From Tragulus kanchil (lineage: Eukaryota; Chordata; Mammalia; Artiodactyla; Tragulidae), in the NCBI GenBank assembly GCA_022376925.1, contig JAIOJX010000004.1, positions 176,481,501 through 176,545,500 of the forward strand: DNA of 64,000 nt, given 5' to 3'. Below the pieces are notes generated by a model. The model was not told where the DNA came from, did no database searches, and saw nothing but the letters and a program-made list of their open reading frames with translations. Each line of letters starts with the position of its first letter. Within the stretch, counting starts at the first letter, position 1. A program made the translations under genes and the position numbers. Shown here in pieces: positions 34,531 through 47,500 of the stretch.

Positions 34531-36036
34531 ATTACAGGGCTGAAATCTCTCAGACTGAGGCTTGACCTGGGATCCAGGACACGCATGGCTCGGGGCACTC
34601 CTGTTCATGGGAATTCTCCGGCTGTCCAGTGGTGAGGACTCTGGCTTCCAAGTGTCTGCACCTCCCAGCCAGAGATTCCAACAGGCCACGCCTGAGATCC
34701 TGATTGGTGACCCTGATGGATCCCACACATCAGAGATTCTGGAGAGTCTTTGGGAAAAGAAATTCTCCCTCCTACCCCGTTCCTCTCCCACATCCCTCAG
34801 GCATGCAGGTCCTTGCCCTAGAGAAACCAACGTGATCAGTTCCAGAGCACACACGCCTATGCAAACACACACACACACGTATTATTTTTCTCCTTTTGAC
34901 ATAGATAGTAACGTCCCGTATAGACCGCTCTGTGCCTTGTACTTTTATACTTAATAACTTATTCTGAATGTCATTTTGTCCATATACAGAGAGCATTATC
35001 ATCTTTTCTTATGGCTTTGTGTTATTTCACTCCATGGTACATCATGTCTCTTTTTCCATCCAGTCCTCCACCGATGGACAATCACTTGAGATGAGTTCTA
35101 TTATTATCTCCACTTTACAGGAGGCCAGGAGGCCCGGAGAGGTTCACTGGCTGCAGCTGCTCAGCTCGTGTGCTGTGGTATGGGAACTCCATGCCCCCAG
35201 TCACCCACTGGGCTCTCCTCCTCCTCCTCCTGAATTAGTTTCCAACTCGATTTCTCCCTCACTCCTACATTCTTAGCAGTTATTTTGCTATCTTCTTGTT
35301 CATTCGCATAGCACATATTTGCAAGCCCTGACCTCGCGCCAGGCACAGGGATAGGCCTGGAGGATGCAGAGGCAGTCCCAAGCCGACCAGGAGCTTGCAG
35401 ACTAAGTCTTTGTATGTTTTTGTGAGCCACCTCAAAGCTTCCATGAATGAAGCAGAGAATTAATAAGGAAGCCTGGTCCCTGTTTTTACTAATGAGGAAA
35501 CCAACCGTGCCAACAAACCCCTGTTACACCCCGTGAGCTGAATACCGTAAAAGAAGCCTGGGAACCCAAAACACTGCAAGCAGCGATGCTGGCCTCATCT
35601 CCCCAGCCTGGCTCTCCTCCAGTTTCCCATCTGAGTGAAAGGCCTCAGGCCTTGGCTCCTCCCACTTCCGCCCCCAGGTCCTGCACCCTATCTCTGAGGC
35701 CACCAGGACAGACCTGACAGACCTCGGACCCGCCCAGCGTCGGTCTCCATGACTACCAGCTCGCCTGGGCCTTCTGTCACAGGCGCCACCCAGTCATTTC
35801 CTCCCTGATGTTCTTGTCTCCATCAGCCTCTTCCCACCCACTGCTCCTCCAGTTCACGCCTCCCCGTGTCATTTCCTGCTTCTAACCTTCCGAGGCTTCC
35901 CTTGGCTGCCCTTGGGCTAATGTGGTGGAGGCATGGCCCAGTGATTAGGATCCTGGGCTATGGAGTCTGAATTCCAGCTGTGCCATTTACTAGCTTTGTG
36001 ACCTTGATGACCCACTTAATGTCTCCGCCTTGTGCA
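34531..36036. other. Intergenic DNA, nothing firm
   Basis: Contains a short CA run near 34866, L1-like A/T-rich text at 34880-35050, a MIR-like stretch near 35090-35150 and unique sequence to 36036. No gene recognised. Confidence 0.4.
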
Positions 36037-36245
36037 TGCGTGCGTGCTCAGGTGCTCCAGTCCTATCTGACTCTTTGTGACCCTATGGACTGTAGCCCGC
36101 CAGGCTCCCCTCTTTCCCGGGCAAGAATACTGGAGTGGGTTGCCATGCCCTTCTCCAGGGGATCTACCCGACTCAGGGATTGAACCTGCATCTCTTACAT
36201 CTCCTGCATTGGCAGGTGGGTTCTATACCACTAGTGAACCTGGGA
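36037..36245 (-). mobile_element. Bov-A2-type SINE
   Basis: GTGACCCTATGGACTGTAGCC, GGGCAAGAATACTGGAGTGG, CATGCCCTTCTCCAGGGGAT. D11 duplicates the second half at about 37246-37358. Confidence 0.85.
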
Positions 36246-38348
36246 AGCTGTTTGCCTTAAATGAGGCAAACTGAGATGAGATAAATGATAATGAGATAAA
36301 TTAGACAATGATGATAATAACACCTCCCTTACACAACTATTGTTAATGCGCCTGGTGGTTAAGTGGTCACCAGTGGTTAAGAAATCACCTTGCAATGGAG
36401 GGGACATGGGTTCCATCCATGGTCTGGGAACTAAGATTCCCAATTGCTGTGGGATATGGTCAAAAAGTTAATGAAAATAATAATAAAAGGTCTTTGTGAT
36501 CTGGACCCTGCCTAGGGGTAGCCACCCTGAACATGCCTCATCTCATCTGAAACACTTTCAGTTTCCTCAAATCCTCTGACTCGGCCCTCTCTCCTTCCCT
36601 CGGCCTCTCTGAGTTGAAGCTGGGCCTGGGAACCAGCTCTCCTTCCCCACTGGATCTCTAACAGCTGTCATGTAGTGTGTTGAATAAATGAATGAGAAAG
36701 TCATTGCACTTGGGTTCTGATGAATGAGTAGGAGTTTTTCAGATGTTCCAGTCTGGGCTATAATAGGACTTGTTCCATCCTTGGGCTGGAAGCTCCCAGT
36801 GCCCAGAGGACAGAAGGGCAGTCAGGCTGCAGAGGAAGGTTGGGTTTAGTCCAGAACTTTCCGTGTGACAGTGTGCAGTTCACTTTCACGAAAGACAGAG
36901 CCTAGGAGCTTGAATGTGTGGTGGCGAAGCTGCGGGGCAGCAAGGAAGAGGCCTTCTGGGCAGTAAAGTGTGAGAATGGAATGAAGAAAGAAAACTTCAA
37001 GGGATATTTGAGAGAAGGATGTCATTTGCTAAACACTTCTACCGAATGCATCTTAGAAATCATGTTGGGCGATTGTGGGGATAAAGAGCTGAAGTAGCAT
37101 TTCCCCCTGTGTTCAAATAGCTCAAATCCTAGCAGCGGCAGACAGACTTATAAATAATACAGATGCAGAGAAGGCCAAATTTGGTCCCTGCAGCTAACCT
37201 CACAGAGAGATCCCGATATGTGTAAAATCAGCAGTACCTGGGGGGGAGTGGGTTGCCATGCCCTTCTCCAGGGATCTACCCGACACAGGGATTGAGCCTG
37301 CATCTCTTACATCTCCTGCATTGGCAGGTGGGTTCTATACCACTAGTGAACCTGGGAAGCTGTTTGCCTTAAATGAGGCAAACTGAGATGAGATAAATGA
37401 TAATGAGATAAATTAGACAATGATGATAATAACACCTCCCTTACACAACTATTGTTAATGCGCCTGGTGGTTAAGTGGTCACCAGTGGTTAAGAAATCAC
37501 CTTGCAATGGAGGGGACATGGGTTCCATCCATGGTCTGGGAACTAAGATTCCCAATTGCTGTGGGATATGGTCAAAAAGTTAATGAAAATAATAATAAAA
37601 GGTCTTTGTGATCTGGACCCTGCCTAGGGGTAGCCACCCTGAACATGCCTCATCTCATCTGAAACACTTTCAGTTTCCTCAAATCCTCTGACTCGGCCCT
37701 CTCTCTCCTTCCCTCGGCCTCTCTGAGTTGAAGCTGGGCCTGGGAACCAGCTCTCCTTCCCCACTGGATCTCTAACAGCTGTCATGTAGTGTGTTGAATA
37801 AATGAATGAGAAAGTCATTGCACTTGGGTTCTGATGAATGAGTAGGAGTTTTTCAGATGTTCCAGTCTGGGCTATAATAGGACTTGTTCCATCCTTGGGC
37901 TGGAAGCTCCCAGTGCCCAGAGGACAGAAGGGCAGTCAGGCTGCAGAGGAAGGTTGGGTTTAGTCCAGAACTTTCCGTGTGACAGTGTGCAGTTCACTTT
38001 CACGAAAGACAGAGCCTAGGAGCTTGAATGTGTGGTGGCGAAGCTGCGGGGCAGCAAGGAAGAGGCCTTCTGGGCAGTAAAGTGTGAGAATGGAATGAAG
38101 AAAGAAAACTTCAAGGGATATTTGAGAGAAGGATGTCATTTGCTAAACACTTCTACCGAATGCATCTTAGAAATCATGTTGGGCGATTGTGGGGATAAAG
38201 AGCTGAAGTAGCATTTCCCCCTGTGTTCAAATAGCTCAAATCCTAGCAGCGGCAGACAGACTTATAAATAATACAGATGCAGAGAAGGCCAAATTTGGTC
38301 CCTGCAGCTAACCTCACAGAGAGATCCCTATATGTGTAAAATCAGCAG
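36133..38348. repeat. Tandem direct duplication D11 (36133-37236 / 37246-38348)
   Basis: Offset 1113 then 1112. The first 50 bases of copy 2 carry changes (CCAGGGATCTACCCGACACAG versus the GGGG/ACTCAG form). The interior is near-identical. Copy 1 is cut within a Bov-A element. Confidence 0.95.
36340..36490 (+). mobile_element. tRNA-derived SINE (old)
   Basis: Decayed head CGCCTGGTGGTTAAGTGG, core GGGTTCCATCCATGGTCTGG and an AATAATAATAAAA tail. D11 copy at about 37452-37602. Confidence 0.65.
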
Positions 38349-38439
38349 ATCGAAGCACTATGCATTTCTGAGTGCCTCCGTCGCGAATTCCAGGTCTCTT
38401 GCTATTAGTTTAAATTTTTATTTGGTTAAAGCCTACTGC

Positions 38440-38700
38440 ACGGACTTCTCTTGTGATCCAACGGTTAAGAGTCTGTTTTCCAATGCAGGGGATACAGGTT
38501 CCATCCCTGGCAGGGGAACTAAGATCCCAGCAGCCTCAGAGCAGCTAAGCCTGTGGGCTGCCATTACTGAGCCCTGGCACCCCGGAGTCCACAGGCTGCC
38601 GCTGGGGAGTCTGTGCACCACGGTGAAAGGTCCTGCAACGAAGATCTCGAGTTCTGTAGCTAAAATGACCTAGCCAAATAAAGAAATACACACTCACACA
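38440..38700 (+). mobile_element. tRNA-derived SINE
   Basis: Head GGACTTCTCTTGTGATCC, core CAGGTTCCATCCCTGGCAGG, tail CCAAATAAAGAAATACAC. Confidence 0.7.
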
Positions 38701-39009
38701 AAACCCACACTGGACTTACTTTTAGAGATAATGTAGTGTAGAAACTCAGGTGGAGCCCACTTCTACCACTTAGAAACCCATGATCTACGACAAATCACTA
38801 ACTTCTTTTAGGCTAAGCTCATGTTAACTACCAAAGCAAGATGAATGGGACTGGAATGTCAGGGGAGAACACAGTGGGGTTGGAGGCCTGGGTAGTGTCA
38901 AGATCCTGCAGGGCCTTGCGAGCGACCAGAAAGGTTCTGGATTTTATTATTAGTTCAATGAAAAGCCATTGAAGGGTTGGTTGTTTTTTCCCTTTGTTCC
39001 AATTTGTTA

Positions 39010-39368
39010 CGGCTTTTCTTTTTAAAAAATATTTATTCATTTTTGGCTATTCTGGGTTTTCACTGCTGCCACAGGCTCTTCTCTAGTTGCAGGGAGTGGG
39101 GCTACTCTCTAGTGGAGGTGAGCAGGCTTCTTGTTGCGGTGACGTCTCCTGTTGTGGAACTCCGGCTCTCGGGCTCTCGGGCTTCAGTAGTTGCGGCACA
39201 GGCGCTCCATAGTTGCTGCTCCGAGGCTCTAGAGCGCAGGCTCAGTAGTTGTGGCTCATAGGCTTAGTTGCTCCACAGCATGTGAGATCTTCCCGGATCA
39301 GGGATCGGACCCCTGTCTCCTGCATTGGCAGGCAACTCTTTTCACCACTGAGCTACCAGGGAAGCCCT
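39010..39368 (-). mobile_element. tRNA-derived SINE, full length
   Basis: Reverse-oriented from AAAATATTTATTCATTTTTGG to GCTACCAGGGAAGCCC. D12 breaks into its last 40 bases (39329). Confidence 0.8.
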
Positions 39369-40329
39369 GTTATCGCTTTTCAATTGAGATTTAATCTGTC
39401 AACAATTAAATACAAATATCTTTTATTTTAATTTTATATTTTATAGTTTTGTTGTTTACTGTCACACATCGACCTGACTCAGCCATAGGTACACATATGT
39501 CTCCCCGCACCCCGCAAATATCTTAAGTGTTGAGCTGGATGAGTTTTGACAATTATATACATCTGTGTAACCACCAGCTAAAAGAAGATACAGAACATTT
39601 CTACTATCCGAAAAAGGTCCCGCCTGCCGCGTTCCAGTCCATTCTCCCCGTTCCCAGAGTACAGTAGGGTCTAAGCAGATCGTGTTCGCGTTCTGAAAGG
39701 ATCACTCTGGCAGTAGCGCAGAGGACAGCCCGAGACCAGCAAGGAGATCAGTCAGCAAGGAGAGTACAAACAGGCTGAGACCAGCAAGGCGAGCACGTAC
39801 AGGCTCGGCGAGCGATGACGGGATTGCCCCGAGGTCGCCTAGCAACCAGAAAGCGTCGTCTGAGGGTTGACAGCTCCGCGCAGGCGGAAGGGAAGGCCCC
39901 GCCCCGCCTCGCCCCGCCCCGCGCGCGAGCCGGGAGGCAGCCCCGCCCCGCGTCGGGGGGCGGGCGGAAGCTTCTTATTGGTCGGCCCTCCGGAAGCTGC
40001 CCGACGGGGAGTCTCGCCCGGAGTCTGGCGGCCGCCGGCGGCGTTGAGGAGCGCGGCGTGTGGCGGCGTCACGTGGGGAGCGGCGGAGTGTGTGCCGGCC
40101 GCGCCCCTCCCGCTCGGCCAGGAGCCCCCGCTGCGGAGCCTCAGTTTCCTCTCTTTGTAGTAGCGGAGCACGCCCCGCGCGAGGCACCCGAGGCCCTGCG
40201 GCGCAGCCCCCGCTGCCGGCCCGGCGGCGCGTGTCGGCGATTGGGAAGAGACGGAGCGGGCTCCGGGATCCCCACCGCCCTGGCCCGGGAGCGTGACGGA
40301 GCCTCCCAGGGCCCCCTGCGCAGGCCGGG

Positions 40330-40422
40330 ATGTTCGTCCTCGTGGAGATGGTGGACACCGTGCGGATCCCCCCGTGGCAGTTCGAGAGGAAGCTCAATGA
40401 TTCCATTGCCGAAGAGTTGAAC
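40330..40422 (+). pseudogene. POLR3H: Truncated first copy of POLR3H exon 1
   Basis: Identical to the start of the real exon for 31 codons (MFVLVEMVD to EELN), then fused to SINE-tail sequence at the D12 junction. No donor site. The chimaeric reading frame runs on to a stop at 40524 but has no biological support. Confidence 0.9.
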
Positions 40423-40899
40423 AGGCAACTCTTTTCACCACTGAGCTACCAGGGAAGCCCTGTTATCGCTTTTCAATTGAGATTTAATCTGTCAACAATT
40501 AAATACAAATATCTTTTATTTTAATTTTATATTTTATAGTTTTGTTGTTTACTGTCACACATCGACCTGACTCAGCCATAGGTACACATATGTCTCCCCG
40601 CACCCCGCAAATATCTTAAGTGTTGAGCTGGATGAGTTTTGACAATTATATACATCTGTGTAACCACCAGCTAAAAGAAGATACAGAACATTTCTACTAT
40701 CCGAAAAAGGTCCCGCCTGCCGCGTTCCAGTCCATTCTCCCCGTTCCCAGAGTACAGTAGGGTCTAAGCAGATCGTGTTCGCGTTCTGAAAGGATCACTC
40801 TGGCAGTAGCGCAGAGGACAGCCCGAGACCAGCAAGGAGATCAGTCAGCAAGGAGAGTACAAACAGGCTGAGACCAGCAAGGCGAGCACGTACAGGCTC

Positions 40900-41300
40900 G
40901 GCGAGCGATGACGGGATTGCCCCGAGGTCGCCTAGCAACCAGAAAGCGTCGTCTGAGGGTTGACAGCTCCGCGCAGGCGGAAGGGAAGGCCCCGCCCCGC
41001 CTCGCCCCGCCCCGCGCGCGAGCCGGGAGGCAGCCCCGCCCCGCGTCGGGGGGCGGGCGGAAGCTTCTTATTGGTCGGCCCTCCGGAAGCTGCCCGACGG
41101 GGAGTCTCGCCCGGAGTCTGGCGGCCGCCGGCGGCGTTGAGGAGCGCGGCGTGTGGCGGCGTCACGTGGGGAGCGGCGGAGTGTGTGCCGGCCGCGCCCC
41201 TCCCGCTCGGCCAGGAGCCCCCGCTGCGGAGCCTCAGTTTCCTCTCTTTGTAGTAGCGGAGCACGCCCCGCGCGAGGCACCCGAGGCCCTGCGGCGCAGC
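40900..41300 (+). promoter_or_regulatory. POLR3H: POLR3H CpG-island promoter
   Basis: CpG-rich block with repeated CCCCGCCCCG (Sp1-type) sites at about 41000-41045, an inverted CCAAT box (ATTGG, about 41070-41074) and an E-box CACGTG at about 41163-41168. No TATA box. TCCTCTCTTTGTAG ending at about 41253 could be a 3' splice site for a 5' UTR intron. The same elements occur at 39807-40207 in D12 copy 1. Confidence 0.7.
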
Positions 41301-41422
41301 CCCCGCTGCCGGCCCGGCGGCGCGTGTCGGCGATTGGGAAGAGACGGAGCGGGCTCCGGGATCCCCACCGCCCTGGCCCGGGAGCGTGACGGAGCCTCCC
41401 AGGGCCCCCTGCGCAGGCCGGG

Positions 41423-41533
41423 ATGTTCGTCCTCGTGGAGATGGTGGACACCGTGCGGATCCCCCCGTGGCAGTTCGAGAGGAAGCTCAATGATTCCATT
41501 GCCGAAGAGTTGAACAAGAAGTTGGCCAACAAG
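41423..41533 (+). CDS. POLR3H: POLR3H exon 1
   Basis: 37 codons ending KKLANK, donor GTACTG at 41534. The ATG is the conserved family start, directly after the CpG-rich 5' UTR. Confidence 0.95.
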
Positions 41534-44500
41534 GTACTGGGTCCACGGGGTCGCAGGCAGGCCTCCCTTAGCACGGGAGGGCCCAACGCGGCGTACCCGC
41601 CATGCCAAGCCTTGGCTTGGACAAGTAGCTTAACTTCTCAGAGCTCGGTTTCTTCGCCTGTGCACGGGATGAAGTTGTCCTTAACCCCTCCCCGCAACTG
41701 GGATGTGGGGGAGAATCACAAATTGGGCTTGAAAAAAGCTATTTTAATTGGCAAGTGCTTCCGTCCCCACTTCCAAATTATTGATCATCTGCAATCTAAA
41801 GCAAGTCGTTTACCCTCTAGAGCTGGGCCTCAGTTTCCATCTGTAAAATTGAAATAGTAATCGTCGTCCAGCTGTGCATTGTTTCTGTGAAGGTAGGTGG
41901 TAGTTGAGTTGTCAGGAGGTCTAGCCATTCGTTCCTGCAAAAAAAAATATTTGTGTGCCTTTTATGTGCTGGGCCCACCTGCCTTAGTGACCAGAGGCTG
42001 CCCACTGCAGCAACCTTCTCAGTTTCTGTGTGCTGTATCACTCTTCCCTTCTTAGCTTTTACCACACTCTTTCCTTGCTTGTTGACTTGGTTACGGTTTT
42101 TCTCTTTCCTTCTGCATGTAACCCCAATAGAGTCTGTCGCAGAGCAGATGTTCCATAGTGTGGTAGGAAAAGCAGATACGAACAAGAGACTCCCACAGTT
42201 GAGTGTGTGATGACAAATTGAGGTAAATATTATGAGAACAGGTGTTCACAAGCCCGTGGAATGAAGGAACTTCACCTACAATGAGGGAGCCAAGAGGCTT
42301 TGCTAGGGAGTGGTTTTTGAGCTGAGATCAGGTGGCGAGGAAGAACACACAAAGGGGATTCCAGGCAGAGTGTAGAGCTGAGCAGGAAGCAGAAACAGCA
42401 TGTGCAAAGGGCCTGTGGCAGGAGGGAATATCACACCGGTCTTAGCTTGGAGGAGGTTGGTGTGGCCAGGGCAGAGGGAGAGAGGGGAGGGCAGGCTGGA
42501 AGGTGGTGAGAGCCAGGCCATACAGGGGCCGCAGGACTTTTCTGGAATCTTCAGCTCTAGGATGGCACCTGAGACCTTGTAAGGTGGAGGTTTAACCAGG
42601 GAGGTTCCCCACCCCAGTCATTACTAGTAATGATGATCCTTGATTTGAGCTGGTTATTTCTAACACATGAGCCGGCTCCTGAGCTAGGCGCTTCCCATCT
42701 GTTCTCTCCTGAGTGAACACCCCACGGCCTGGTATGTCCATTTTTGCAGTTGAGGAAACTCAGACTCAGAGAAGTGACCGTGGAGTGGCGGAGCTGGCAT
42801 TGTAACTCGAATCTGTCTTGTCACCAGAGGCCTTGTTCTTTCCAGAGCTCCACTCCCGCTGGAGTTCCCTACCTCAGGCAGTGCCCCGGTGCCTTTAAAA
42901 TGGGGACAGTCATATCTGCCCTGTGGAGGGTGGGGTGGACCTCAGGAGAGTCTGCCCAGGGAGCTGGGCCTCAGAGTCACTGGGCATTTACACGGATACA
43001 CGCAGGTGGTGTACAACGTGGGACTCTGCATCTGTCTGTTTGACATCACCAGGCTGGAGGATGCCGTCGAGGTCTAGCAGTGCAAAAATAGTCCTTTTAC
43101 CCCACTGCTAGCAACCCTTTCTCAGTTTCTGTGTGCTGTATCACTCTTCCCTTCTTAGCTTTTACCACACTCTTTCCTTGCTTGTTGACTTGGTTACGGT
43201 TTTTCTCTTTCCTTCTGCATGTAACCCCAATAGAGTCTGTCGCAGAGCAGATGTTCCATAGTGTGGTAGGAAAAGCAGATACGAACAAGAGACTCCCACA
43301 GTTGAGTGTGTGATGACAAATTGAGGTAAATATTATGAGAACAGGTGTTCACAAGCCCGTGGAATGAAGGAACTTCACCTACAATGAGGGAGCCAAGAGG
43401 CTTTGCTAGGGAGTGGTTTTTGAGCTGAGATCAGGTGGCGAGGAAGAACACACAAAGGGGATTCCAGGCAGAGTGTAGAGCTGAGCAGGAAGCAGAAACA
43501 GCATGTGCAAAGGGCCTGTGGCAGGAGGGAATATCACACCGGTCTTAGCTTGGAGGAGGTTGGTGTGGCCAGGGCAGAGGGAGAGAGGGGAGGGCAGGCT
43601 GGAAGGTGGTGAGAGCCAGGCCATACAGGGGCCGCAGGACTTTTCTGGAATCTTCAGCTCTAGGATGGCACCTGAGACCTTGTAAGGTGGAGGTTTAACC
43701 AGGGAGGTTCCCCACCCCAGTCATTACTAGTAATGATGATCCTTGATTTGAGCTGGTTATTTCTAACACATGAGCCGGCTCCTGAGCTAGGCGCTTCCCA
43801 TCTGTTCTCTCCTGAGTGAACACCCCACGGCCTGGTATGTCCATTTTTGCAGATGAGGAAACTCAGACTCAGAGAAGTGACCGTGGAGTGGCGGAGCTGG
43901 CATTGTAACTCGAATCTGTCTTGTCACCAGAGGCCTTGTTCTTTCCAGAGCTCCACTCCCGCTGGAGTTCCCTACCTCAGGCAGTGCCCCGGTGCCTTTA
44001 AAATGGGGACAGTCATATCTGCCCTGTGGAGGGTGGGGTGGACCTCAGGAGAGTCTGCCCAGGGAGCTGGGCCTCAGAGTCACTGGGCATTTACACGGAT
44101 ACACGCAGGTGGTGTACAACGTGGGACTCTGCATCTGTCTGTTTGACATCACCAGGCTGGAGGATGCCTACGTGTTCCCGGGGGACGGTGCGTCTCACAC
44201 CAAAGGTGGGTACCCTCTCCTTCTGGGCATCGGGCTTCTTGGGGCTCCGTTTTCAGTGGGGGACGTCCTGGTCTGGGGTTGGGAGACCTGGGTTCTCGTC
44301 TTCACTCTGCTGGGAATTCCCTGGGGGATCCTGGGCAGAATCCTCCTGTTTCTGGGCCTCGGTTTCTTATCTGTAATACAGAGGCAGGGACTCCCCTAGT
44401 GGGCCACTGGTTAAAACTCTGTGCTTCCACTGCCAGAGGCATCGTTTGATCCCTGATTCAGGAACTAAGATCCCACATGCCCTGCAGCACAGCCAAAAAA

Positions 44501-47500
44501 GTAAATGAAAGTAGACAAGGGGATTCTCCAGGTCTCTCCATCAGGGACTCTCCAGCTCTGAGGCCGTAGCTGTCCACCCCTCCCCCCGCAGGGCAGGCAT
44601 GATTATCCCCATTTTAAACACACTGAGGTAAGGAACTCCAGGAGGAGTTGAGCTCCAGAAGGTACTTCACTGTCTTCCAGCACCAGATCTCTGTCTCCAG
44701 GAGCACCAAGTTCCCATCCCGCTCCCCTTCCCCCAGCCCACCACCGTTCTCCTTTCTGTCTCTGTGAATTTGGCCCCTCTGGACCTCATGTGAGTGGTAT
44801 CGGGTATCTGTCCTTTGTAGAAACTCACTACATCTCAGGCAACTTGCTTATCCTCGGCCTACGACTAAGAATGATCTTCCTCTTCTTACTGGTCCTTCAA
44901 GCCCATCCTTTTTGACTTTCCAGGCTTCTGACTGCAGGCTAAACATCCCTAGGTGTTTAGGGGGTGCTCTGGGAGGTGGCCCCCAACACAGCATTACCCC
45001 AACTGGCCGTCCCCTGGTCTGTGGCCTCCTTGTGTTTTTATAATTCACACACCATGAAATTTACCCTTTCAAGGTGGACAGTTCAGGGGCTTTCTGAATT
45101 GTATATTCACAGAGCTGCGTGACTGTCACTTCTGTCTAATTCCAGAACATTTCCATCACCCCCTAAAGGAACACCACACCCACTAGCAGTTACTCCCTCT
45201 CCACTGGCTCCTGACAGCCATTCGTCCGCTTTCTGTCCCTGGATTTGCCTGTTCTGGACATTTCCTATGAATAGGATCCTACAGTACATGGCCTTTCAGG
45301 AGTGGCTTACTTTCTTTTTTTTTTCCCTTCAGCCACTTCTAGTGGTCTTTCATTTGTTTCCATCTTTGTTCTTTGGCCTCTCTCGTCGCAGAGCACCGGC
45401 TCTGGGCGCATGCGCTCCAGAGCTCCGGCTCGGTCGTTGGACACATGGGCCCAACTGCTCTGCAGCACATGGGATCTTCCCAGGCCAGGGACCGAACGGC
45501 ACCCCTTGCACTGCAAGGCGGTGTCCTTACTCACTGGACCACCAGGGAAGCCTGTGGCTTACTTTCTGCAGCATAATATCCTCAAGGTTTCTTCCTGAGG
45601 CTGAACAGTCTTGGATTGTATGGACATGTCACACTCTGTTTATCCAGTCATCTGTCGCTGGACACCTGGGTCACTCACCAGGTGCTTTGGCTCGTGGTTG
45701 TTCCAGGCTTGAGCTCCCCGGGCACAGGATCATGTGATGTCCTGCCCCAGCAAGCCCAGTGGCCAAGCCGGCCTGGCACGGCCCTGGGGAGGCTCCGTGG
45801 GGTGTATTAAACTGAACTGATCGAACTGGGTCATCCAGGGAGCAGCGTTTCTTTCTGGACTGTGCGTGAGGGACAGCTACCCTCGGCTGCCCTCTCTGAG
45901 GCCAGCATGAGACTCTCCCATCTCGATGAAGGCTCAGACGGCTGTGTTTGTCCCCTCATGGAGAGGGAGGGGCACCAGCTGCCCCCTCTTCCTTCCCCAC
46001 GCTTTCCTGCCTGGTGGAGCCATGGGAAAGCAGCCTGGTGGGGAACCGGGTGGACCCTGCTGGCCTTGGGATGAGGCTGGCAGACCAGGCAGCTGAGGAC
46101 ACTGGTGGCAGAAGCCCGTGTTTGGGGGTTCAACGGGGGAGGCATATTCAGCGCCGTGGCTCTGTGTGATGATTTCAGAAAGACTTGGGAGTCTCCATCT
46201 GGCAGAACGGCTGTGTGGCTGTGAGCAGGTTATTTGATATCTCTGAGTCACTTGCTCGTGCTCCCAGTGGGGAAGCATGACATTTGCACAGGTGGATTGT
46301 GATGGGCACTGGGCAGCTTGGCAGGGGCAACCTCATGGTTTCTCTCTAGCCCTGGCGGCGTTCAGGCCCTAGATGCTGCCTTTGGGGCTCGGGGGGCACC
46401 CGCTTTGCGGTGCTCCGCAGGGGGCAGCAGCGATGGAGTGAGGGCTTCTGTCCGGCTGTGGAGTCAGAGTCCCTGCTGTGGGCACAGACCTCACCTGATA
46501 CTTCCCTTGGGGTTGGGTCAGCAGGGCCCCCCAGGGCAGAACCTGAGAACCCACGGAGGCATTGATGCTGGATTATTGGCTCCTCCAAACCTCGCATCCC
46601 CTACCCCCCACATTTCAGGGCATTTTTAGCATCTTGTTCCAGGTCAGAGCTGTGCCTGGGGCAAACTTTGCTGGTCAGCGGGAGATAGGAACTTGTTTCC
46701 GAATCTGGTTCTCTTTGCCAGTTGCTTCTGCCCTTGTTGGCGTTTCAAGGAGAGAGCCTGGAGGAAGGTTGGAGTCGACTGTGGCGTCACTGAGGGCCAG
46801 ACTCTGGGCACGGATGGGGAGCGGGCCTGTGCTCCAGGGCCGGTGCTCCTGGCCTCTCGTGGGGGCCAAGCAGTGGCGCTGCAGGAGGTGGGGTAAGGGT
46901 CCCTCCAGGCCAGGTAGCAGGTCTAGGCCACAGGGGCACCTGGTGCGGACTGCCGGCTGGGCTCTGGGCACCGCCATGGCGGTCAGCGTGCCAGTGAGTG
47001 AAGGTGGACACCGGAAAGCACAGGCCGCCCCGCTCAGAGCAGCCCTTGCTCACGGCCTGCCCGTCCCCAGCGTGCCTTCTCCATTTCCAGTTCACTTTCG
47101 CTACGTGGTGTTCCATCCGTTCCTGGACGAAATTCTGATTGGCAAGATCAAAGGCTGCAGCCCGGAGGGTGTGCACGGTAATGCATGTTGGCTCTGCATC
47201 CTCACAAGAGACCAGGGAGCACGCGGGGGCAGGTGGCCGGGCAGCCCTCCTCCCGTCAGCCTCCCGCTGGGCCGCATGGTCAGGGGGGCGTCACGAGCAG
47301 AACCTTCCTGAGGGGGGGGCTCAACTCCTGTCCTGTAACAGTGAGGACCTCAGCCAGCTCGGGGCCTTCATCAGGAGGCCAAGAGGACCTCAGGGCAGGC
47401 GCTGGAGCTGGCCGAGGTGACTCGGCCATCAGCCTCTGCTGGCCGCAGCCATGCAGGGTCCACCTTGGGCTTGGCTCAGGCTGGGCAGGGGCGGCGGGCT

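Larger units (their letters stand above)
39329..41514. repeat. Tandem direct duplication D12 (39329-40421 / 40422-41514)
   Basis: Offset 1093, copies abutting without filler. Each holds the POLR3H promoter, 5' UTR and the first coding exon. Copy 1 is cut within codon 32 of POLR3H exon 1 and jumps to the tail of a SINE; copy 2 continues correctly to the donor site. Confidence 0.97.

Noticed and set aside
39815..41513. 201-codon open frames over the CpG island
   Set aside because: A frame shift of the POLR3H 5' UTR and exon 1; the real frame is the one matching the subunit.
6119..45553. tRNA genes suggested by A/B-box-like text
   Set aside because: All are SINE heads with SINE bodies and A-rich tails, not cloverleaf-forming genes.
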